A stretch of DNA of 35,666 nt from a virus, in the IMG/VR virus record IMGVR_UViG_3300030090_003671, positions 1 through 35,666 of that record. The stretch is one strand, 5' to 3'. Positions within the stretch are counted from its first letter, which is position 1. Every line of letters starts with the position of its first letter. The notes below the pieces were generated by a model, which worked only from the letters and a program-made list of their open reading frames with translations, was not told the origin of the DNA and did not search any database. This document shows, piece after piece, positions 31,831-35,666 of this stretch. Position numbers and translations under genes: made by a program.

Positions 31831-32064
31831 ATGGGTATAGATGTTAGACAATATACAACAACTGTTGAAGATTTTCTTGCTCTAGGTAATTTATATCCTA
31901 TGGGTAAATATAAAATTGCTTCGGGTGACCAACCAAGAAGAACAACTTGGTTTCAAGTCAACATTCCTATTAATAATATGAATTTGGAAGTAACTTGGTT
32001 TATAGACCACGGATTAAGTGAATCAGTTTGGACAGAAATGGTTGAGGAACTTGAATTGATATAA
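31831..32064 (+). CDS. Small unknown protein (77 residues)
   Basis: A 77-residue protein starting MGIDVRQYTTTVEDFLALGN directly after the preceding stop (TAAATG), with an AAGGAGG ribosome site in the upstream gene. It is beta-rich in the middle (TTWFQVNIPINNMNLEVTWF) with an acidic C-terminus. No family recognised. A GGCC-TTCG-GGCC hairpin follows the stop. Confidence 0.62.
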   Translation: MGIDVRQYTTTVEDFLALGNLYPMGKYKIASGDQPRRTTWFQVNIPINNMNLEVTWFIDHGLSESVWTEMVEELELI

Positions 32065-32066
32065 TC

Positions 32067-32078
32067 GGCCTTCGGGCC
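32067..32078 (+). terminator. GGCC-TTCG-GGCC hairpin after the 77-residue gene
   Basis: A perfect four-base-pair stem capped by TTCG lies two bases after the stop. There is no T run, so it may protect the RNA end or attenuate rather than terminate. Confidence 0.4.
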
Positions 32079-32087
32079 ACTTCGCCG

Positions 32088-32137
32088 CAAAGCAACTACG
32101 GACCATATGGTAACAAACTTTGTTAGTTTACCTTATG
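32088..32137 (+). promoter_or_regulatory. Operator-promoter for the 116-residue gene
   Basis: CAAAG (32088-32092), ACCATATGGT (32102-32111), CTTTG (32118-32122) and ACCTTATG (32130-32137) beginning exactly 30 bp before ATG 32160. Palindrome start to ATG is 58 bp. The best match to the consensus. Confidence 0.74.
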
Positions 32138-32159
32138 TAATACTTAATTCTCTATAATC

Positions 32160-32510
32160 ATGAGCAATGGTAGAGTGAGTATAGAAGATTGGAATAATAT
32201 GGTAGAACAAGGAATTATAGTTGACTATAAATCAGTTCAGTGGGGAGATGTAGTAAAATCATTCGATTTTAGATGGGATATTGGTAATTACTATTTAGGG
32301 AGAGTTTGGAACATTGGACCTGCACCAGAAAACGTATGTCCTTGTGGGGGCGACCATTTACACATAGCAGTTGAAAAGAGATTTGTGAATGGCGAAGAAG
32401 TCCATAGTAACAATAAAGTTATCTTTCCAGCATGTGTAGAGCATGATTTGGGTGGAGCAATGATTCAAATTGTGAAAAGATACGGAATACCTGTAAGTCC
32501 TACCGATTAA
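32160..32510 (+). CDS. Unknown protein with CPCGGDHLH motif (116 residues)
   Basis: A 116-residue protein starting MSNGRVSIEDWNNMVEQGII, leaderless. Near residue 60 NVCPCGGDHLH offers two Cys and two His for a metal, and a further FPACVEHD follows. The fold is unknown. It has its own operator and is followed by another operator copy. Confidence 0.64.
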   Translation: MSNGRVSIEDWNNMVEQGIIVDYKSVQWGDVVKSFDFRWDIGNYYLGRVWNIGPAPENVCPCGGDHLHIAVEKRFVNGEEVHSNNKVIFPACVEHDLGGAMIQIVKRYGIPVSPTD

Positions 32511-32528
32511 GGTAGGCAATATTCCCTC

Positions 32529-32580
32529 CAAAGTAAAATATTTACCTACCATATGGTTGCGCTTTGCCAGTAACCTTACA
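32529..32580 (+). promoter_or_regulatory. Operator copy with rightward ACCTTACA box
   Basis: CAAAG (32529-32533), ACCATATGGT (32548-32557), CTTTG (32562-32566) and ACCTTACA at 32573-32580. By the 30-bp rule a transcript would start near 32603 and run opposite to the 174-residue gene. No protein gene is on that strand, so an antisense or small RNA is possible. Confidence 0.42.
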
Positions 32581-32583
32581 AAC

Positions 32584-32640
32584 CCAAATCACGAAGATTT
32601 GGACCCGTAAGGGGGTGGAGGCCAAACCGTTTCAGGTTTA
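32584..32640. other. Hairpins at the 3' end of the minus-strand 174-residue gene
   Basis: CCAAATC-ACGAA-GATTTGG (32584-32602), CCC-GTAA-GGG directly after it, and GGAGG...CCTCC further on. They may terminate the minus-strand gene or form the start of a plus-strand small RNA from the box at 32573. Confidence 0.35.
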
Positions 32641-33162
32641 ACCTTCGACCTCCTTAGTTGGGATTACGATTGTCGGTAATCCGTTTTTATTTAATGTTCC
32701 ATCCCATTGCTTTTTACCTGTAACGTTATCTCTGTGGTTTCTGTAGTATTCAGTCATCCTATCAGCGAATAACGCTACCATTGCACTCACATATGATTCA
32801 CTGTCACCGTATGGTGTTGAGTAAGCACCACGTTTTGATTCGACTTCACCAAAGAGTGGGTGAGTCGCAAAAAGCGCACTGTGACCTTCGGCATAAATTG
32901 CCTTTAATGTTACAAGTGAATCCTGTACTACTTGGGGGAGTGTTGATTGCTTACCAAATTTAATTGGTGAGTTGTCAACTGTAGCGTAAAGATTGGATAT
33001 ATTAGTCCAATATCTTTTACGGTTTTCTTTATCAGTAGTACCTGTTTCTAAATTCCATCTAAGAACTGCTTCCATGCTTCCTCTATCGTTCATTGATAAA
33101 TCATTTTCGATAAGGGAAACTCGGGCATTCCATTTTTCTTCATCCATTGTATAATCTGCCAT
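32638..33162 (-). CDS. Unknown 174-residue protein
   Basis: A 174-residue protein starting MADYTMDEEKWNARVSLIEN. ATG 33162 is chosen because it lies nine bases after AGGAG. A start nine bases upstream overlaps that site. It is mostly helical (PQVVQDSLVTLKAIYAEGH, SYVSAMVALFADRMTEYY) with no recognised motif. The upstream operator and minus-strand box predict a transcript start near 33210, giving a leader of about 48 bases. This explains why it uses a ribosome site while its leaderless neighbours do not. Confidence 0.66.
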   Translation of the reverse strand: MADYTMDEEKWNARVSLIENDLSMNDRGSMEAVLRWNLETGTTDKENRKRYWTNISNLYATVDNSPIKFGKQSTLPQVVQDSLVTLKAIYAEGHSALFATHPLFGEVESKRGAYSTPYGDSESYVSAMVALFADRMTEYYRNHRDNVTGKKQWDGTLNKNGLPTIVIPTKEVEG

Positions 33163-33232
33163 ATTTTTCATCTCCTGTCTAATAAGTTAATTCGTAACTG
33201 TTTGACCTCCAACCATTGGAAAGTAAATTACT

Positions 33233-33279
33233 ATTAAGGTATGAACTGGCAAAGCGCCATACCATATGGTTGCACTTTG
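33233..33279 (-). promoter_or_regulatory. Operator-promoter for the 174-residue gene (leftward)
   Basis: CAAAG (33250-33254), ACCATATGGT (33261-33270) and CTTTG (33275-33279). Read leftward, ACCTTAAT occupies 33240 to 33233. The predicted start near 33210 is 60 bp from the palindrome, the same as in the rightward copies. Confidence 0.6.
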
Positions 33280-33317
33280 TCAGAACCATATACAACAGAA
33301 CTCGCCCGAAGGAAGGG

Positions 33318-33518
33318 TCATTGTTCTGCTTGCAAAATCTTGAAATCTTGCAGGGCTAACTGTAAATCAGCAATACATTGTTCTAAGTTATCACCACTTA
33401 CTCTCATCTTCTTAATGATTAACTCGCTATTACGATTATGACCTATCTCAATAACGAATCTTTGTTCTGTGTTTTCAACTGCTTCTTCAACTGTATTCTT
33501 TTTGTTAAACCATTTCAT
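33318..33518 (-). CDS. Small unknown protein (66 residues)
   Basis: A 66-residue protein starting MKWFNKKNTVEEAVENTEQR. ATG 33518 is chosen because a GTG three codons upstream falls inside its GGTGA ribosome site. Beta-alpha composition (FVIEIGHNRNSELIIKKMRV, then a helix). The predicted promoter (box 33803 to 33796) is far upstream, so the transcript would have a leader of about 255 bases. No family recognised. Confidence 0.58.
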   Translation of the reverse strand: MKWFNKKNTVEEAVENTEQRFVIEIGHNRNSELIIKKMRVSGDNLEQCIADLQLALQDFKILQAEQ

Positions 33519-33795
33519 ATTTTTCACCTTTTGAATTTAAGCCGAACAGTTTAGGACTATGCGCACTCATCCTTAGTAACTTACTTTTAATCGAAATCGG
33601 AGGGACGGCTCATCATTCTATTGTCGTATTGAAAGTGCATCTATAACTTCCTAGGAAAATTATAGCAATCTTACGGCTCATATGTGATACATCGTGTCGC
33701 ATTTGTTAATTTCGGTTACCCTGCTCTAATCTCATAGTGAAATCCCCGAAGGAGTTACATTCACTACTTGACTACCTATTAGAATTTAAATTAGT
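33519..33795 (-). other. Long predicted leader or small-RNA region
   Basis: Between the 66-residue gene and the leftward promoter lie about 255 bases with no good protein gene (best is a 29-codon frame). GAAGTTATAGATGC and AATCTTACGGC-type segments recur only loosely. It could be a long 5' leader or a separate small RNA. Confidence 0.3.
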
Positions 33796-33841
33796 ATTAA
33801 GGTTCGCTGACAAAGTGCCAAACCATATGGTCATAACTTTG
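33796..33841 (-). promoter_or_regulatory. Operator-promoter, leftward
   Basis: CAAAG (33811-33815), ACCATATGGT (33822-33831) and CTTTG (33837-33841). Read leftward, ACCTTAAT occupies 33803 to 33796 and predicts a start near 33773, 58 bp from the palindrome. Confidence 0.55.
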
Positions 33842-33864
33842 TGTGTTTGGACCAGATGGCGGGA

Positions 33865-34062
33865 TTATATCCAATCCCACCAAAATTTAATCCAATTTTC
33901 ACCTTTACAGGTTCGGATTAACTCTAGGAACATAGCATCTTCTATTTCTTGGATTTCTTCTTCATTCTTCGGTTTCCAATTAGGATTAGATGATATTTCC
34001 TCTGCTGTCTTCCATTTTTTCAATCTTTCTTGATTTCTATTTATTTTGTATTTATCTTTCAT
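33865..34062 (-). CDS. Small unknown protein (65 residues)
   Basis: A 65-residue charged helical protein (MKDKYKINRNQERLKKWKTA, ending KFWWDWI). Its ATG overlaps the stop of the upstream gene and it has a GGTGATT ribosome site. It is the second gene of a two-gene leftward operon. No family recognised. Confidence 0.58.
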   Translation of the reverse strand: MKDKYKINRNQERLKKWKTAEEISSNPNWKPKNEEEIQEIEDAMFLELIRTCKGENWIKFWWDWI

Positions 34063-34346
34063 TAATAATCACCCCAAATTCCACATATTTCACCTGCTTT
34101 CTCCCATGCTTCATTTTCTGTCATTCCTTCTTCCTCTACCCATTTAGAATACATTTCATCGAATATCCAATGTCTTTGATAATCCGCTAAATCAGAAACA
34201 TTAGTATAATCAATATGACCGATTTGCCAACCGAATCTATTACCCATTATTTCTAATGCTTCCTCAGTTACACCGATTTCAACCCTATAATCGAATTTCT
34301 TTTGTTCGTTATCCCACTTCTTTGCTAATGCCCAGTAAATCATCAT
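34062..34346 (-). CDS. Unknown protein (94 residues), leaderless
   Basis: A 94-residue protein starting MMIYWALAKKWDNEQKKFDY. Middle region EEALEIMGNRFGWQIGHIDY is alpha/beta, and the C-terminus is acidic and aromatic. On the minus strand ACCTTATG begins at 34376, exactly 30 bp before this ATG. No family recognised. Confidence 0.62.
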   Translation of the reverse strand: MMIYWALAKKWDNEQKKFDYRVEIGVTEEALEIMGNRFGWQIGHIDYTNVSDLADYQRHWIFDEMYSKWVEEEGMTENEAWEKAGEICGIWGDY

Positions 34347-34368
34347 ACCCTAATTAGAAAATATTAGA

Positions 34369-34413
34369 CATAAGGTGCATTTCATTATTCTTCAAAGTAT
34401 CACACCATATGGT
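34369..34413 (-). promoter_or_regulatory. Operator-promoter, leftward, for the 94/65-residue pair
   Basis: CAAAG (34393-34397) and ACCATATGGT (34404-34413) lie upstream of ACCTTATG (34376 to 34369, minus strand), which begins 30 bp before ATG 34346. The right arm is missing and the operator is 67 bp from the ATG, slightly further than usual. Confidence 0.6.
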
Positions 34414-34506
34414 TGTTACGCAGTTAAACTTAAATGGATTTTTAATTAAAGTTGTAAATTTCGCAAATTTCGCCATGCGCCACCTTTATAAGTAATTTAA
34501 CATCTC

Positions 34507-34632
34507 GTAGGTAGACAAAAGAAATGATTATCCATTACAGTATATCTCACATGGAGAGTGACCTCTTTTATCTAAGTAAAACCTAACACAGATATAATTA
34601 CTACCACTCAAAATGGTAATAGTTATACCTAC
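34507..34632. other. Nested inverted repeats, possible structured RNA
   Basis: GTAGGTA (34507-34513) pairs with TACCTAC (34626-34632), and TATATCT (34541-34547) with AGATATA (34590-34596), with ATTAC/GTAAT in between. No protein gene is present. The stems are short and AT-rich, so the structure is only suggestive. Confidence 0.3.
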
Positions 34633-34669
34633 CTAAATAGTTAGCCATTTTACTATATCAAATTCAATT

Positions 34670-35010
34670 GGTTATATATTATATAATATATTATATTAAT
34701 ATAGATATTAGTATCTAGTATAGAATATTCATAAGATTCGTATTATTATGATTATTATGATGTCATAATAATAATGAAATGTGTGAATAGAGAGAGTATT
34801 GATAGTTTTTTTATATTATTATTATTATTATTATATTTATTATATATATATAATATAATTAAAATACACTATAACACACTCTATATGTATATACTCTGTA
34901 TATATGAAATAATAATAATAATAATCATAATAATCAGAATTATGCGATTCCGTTTAAATTTGCGGGAAAATAGCATAATAATAATAAAATAATAATCATA
35001 ATAATAAGAT
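34670..35010. repeat. A/T-only low-complexity tract with AAT/ATT microsatellites
   Basis: About 340 bp made of TAT, ATT and AAT runs with few G or C. No gene. Such tracts often mark origins or boundaries where DNA opens easily, but no direct repeats of the iteron type are seen. Confidence 0.55.
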
Positions 35011-35032
35011 TTTTCAATAAGGTTTGCAAAGT

Positions 35033-35180
35033 AATAAAGGGAGAACATCCTGTCTCTTAGCAAAAGAACTAATCCGTAGAAATGTCGTAAAGGTGAGAGC
35101 CTTTATTGTAAATGCGGTATGATGAGTTGGCGACATTACAGAATTCATGTCGTTAGTTCTTTTCCTTCCTCAACTTTATT
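35033..35180 (+). ncRNA. Structured element 1 with alternative pairings
   Basis: AATAAAG (35033-35039) pairs with CTTTATT (35174-35180). AAAAGAACTAA (35062-35072) pairs perfectly with TTAGTTCTTTT (35153-35163). AATGTCG (35081-35087) pairs with CGACATT (35131-35137). TAAAGG (35088-35093) pairs with CCTTTA (35100-35105). The CGACAT segment can also pair with ATGTCG at 35147-35152, so two folds compete, as in switching RNAs. Confidence 0.5.
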
Positions 35181-35204
35181 AACTATCAATAATTAGTGAT
35201 TGTT

Positions 35205-35288
35205 GTCCACACTGGGTAACTCCAAAAAACGGAGCATAGAGATGGTGTGGATGGGTTCGTATTTACCCTTTTTCTTTCTCTATGCTCC
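35205..35288 (+). ncRNA. Pseudoknot element, copy A
   Basis: Stem a TCCACAC (35206-35212) pairs with GTGTGGA (35245-35251), extendable by G-T pairs. Stem b GGAGCATAGAGA (35231-35242) pairs perfectly with TCTCTATGCTCC (35277-35288). Hairpin c is GGGT/ACCC (35253-35256/35265-35268). The order a-b-a'-c-b' is a pseudoknot. G-T pairs favour plus-strand RNA. Confidence 0.6.
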
Positions 35289-35295
35289 ACTCACA

Positions 35296-35370
35296 GTCCA
35301 CACTGGATATCTCAAAGGGGTGTGGGGAGAGTGTGGATAGGCCCGTTTTAGCCTTTTATGACTCCCCACA
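35296..35370 (+). ncRNA. Pseudoknot element, copy B with compensatory stem
   Basis: TCCACAC (35297-35303) pairs with GTGTGGA (35331-35337), the same as copy A. Stem b is different, TGTGGGGAG (35321-35329) with CTCCCCACA (35362-35370), but still perfect and extendable by two G-T pairs. Hairpin c is AGGC/GCCT (35339-35342/35351-35354). Spacers match copy A within one base. Confidence 0.6.
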
Positions 35371-35384
35371 TTCCGCTTTACATT

Positions 35385-35478
35385 CCTTAATTTACAGGGG
35401 AGGTAGGGTAGTAAATTAAGGGGTTGTTACTTGGTTAACACCATGAGATGTTAATTAGGTCGTCATCCCTACCTTCCC
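35385..35478 (+). ncRNA. Third pseudoknot element
   Basis: CCTTAATTTAC (35385-35395) pairs with GTAAATTAAGG (35411-35421), 11 bp. GGGGAGGTAGGG (35397-35408) pairs with CCCTACCTTCCC (35467-35478), 12 pairs with one G-T. Hairpin TTAACA/TGTTAA (35435-35440/35449-35454) lies between. Same a-b-a'-c-b' order with a short first spacer. Confidence 0.55.
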
Positions 35479-35495
35479 ACTTAAACTATAATAAT

Positions 35496-35666
35496 TCTAT
35501 AGAAGATGATAAGTTATAACATTACATTTAGTTAGTTATTGGTTTTACTACTAATAACTATCCGAAATTGAGAGAAGTTAATGCCACCACTTATCTATAG
35601 AAGATGTAACTGATAGACTATGACTAAGTTTACTTACGAGTTAGTCGGTGAATTAGTTGATGTATT
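35496..35666 (+). ncRNA. Further structured sequence running off the right edge
   Basis: CTATAG and ATAAGT around 35497-35514 pair with ACTTAT and CTATAG at 35589-35600 with a six-base bulge. TAGTTATT (35533-35540) pairs with AATAACTA (35553-35560). GACTAA/TTAGTC (35622-35627/35641-35646) makes a last hairpin. TCTATAGAAGATG is repeated directly at 35496 and 35594. Confidence 0.4.

Noticed and set aside
33241-33441. Plus-strand frame of 66 codons
   Set aside because: Overlaps an operator and the minus-strand 66-residue gene, which has a good ribosome site. No rightward box fits.
33861-33878. GGGATT/AATCCC hairpin as terminator
   Set aside because: It lies over the final Trp-Trp-Asp-Trp codons of the 65-residue gene and can be explained by coding sequence.
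33737-34033. Plus-strand frame of 98 codons
   Set aside because: Overlaps the operator at 33822 and the coupled minus-strand genes with proper promoter and ribosome sites.
29278-34413. CRISPR array from the repeated ACCATATGGT
   Set aside because: Spacing is irregular (0.1-1.2 kb), repeats are short and palindromic, and they sit upstream of genes. No array structure.
34774-34992. 72-codon frame in the A/T tract
   Set aside because: It encodes only Ile, Leu, Tyr and Asn runs made by the microsatellite. No ribosome site or box is present.

Overview
The window looks like part of the genome of a tailed double-stranded DNA virus (Caudoviricetes type) from an AT-rich, probably marine, lineage. 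The host is most likely an archaeon. On the right side, six gene starts have a TATA-like box (ACCTTAT or close) beginning exactly 30 nt upstream of the ATG, the geometry of archaeal leaderless promoters. Genes inside operons instead carry GGTGAT-type Shine-Dalgarno sites. A poseidoniales-type or thaumarchaeal virus would fit, but no host gene settles this.

Region 1 (1-28857, all minus strand) is one long, tightly packed late operon read from right to left. It carries the head module in the usual order: a candidate small terminase (20360-21022), large terminase (10704-12155), a LAGLIDADG-type protein, portal (7743-9389), and a prohead protease fused to a scaffold-like tail that runs off the left edge. 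Enzymes are mixed in: a large ATP-dependent DNA ligase, a class II CCA-adding-type nucleotidyltransferase, a 2H phosphoesterase-like protein, two related HExxH metalloproteases and an HMG-CoA-lyase-like enzyme. Around these are many small basic or zinc-binding proteins and several large proteins of unknown function.

The most striking feature of region 1 is a short N-terminal peptide of the form M-x-W-x-x-[ILV]-L-K (typically MSWEDILK). It begins 21 otherwise unrelated proteins and recurs inside or at the C-terminus of several multi-domain ones. Terminase subunits and portal lack it. A related KMxWxDI motif lies in the scaffold-like part of the prohead protease. I infer a capsid-targeting (cargo-loading) tag, possibly processed by the prohead protease, that loads enzymes and DNA-binding proteins into the head. 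The adjacent tagged CCA enzyme and 2H protein would make a virion-delivered tRNA repair kit.

Region 2 (28861-34346) holds small, mostly unrecognised genes on both strands under a shared control element: the palindrome ACCATATGGT flanked by CAAAG and CTTTG arms, 11 copies. Most lie about 57-61 bp upstream of the predicted transcription start, with the ACCTTAT box between. Some copies lack an obvious protein gene and may drive small RNAs. Region 30205-30733 is a relatively GC-rich, structured stretch with only a 44-codon candidate gene on the minus strand.

Region 3 (34347-35666) has no convincing protein gene. It holds an A/T-only repeat tract and then more than 600 nt of densely nested inverted repeats. 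These include two tandem copies of a pseudoknot (stem order a-b-a'-c-b') in which stem b differs between copies but still pairs perfectly, and a third pseudoknot of related topology. G-T pairs in the stems favour plus-strand transcription. This is the best candidate for an undescribed large structured RNA, and it continues past the right edge.
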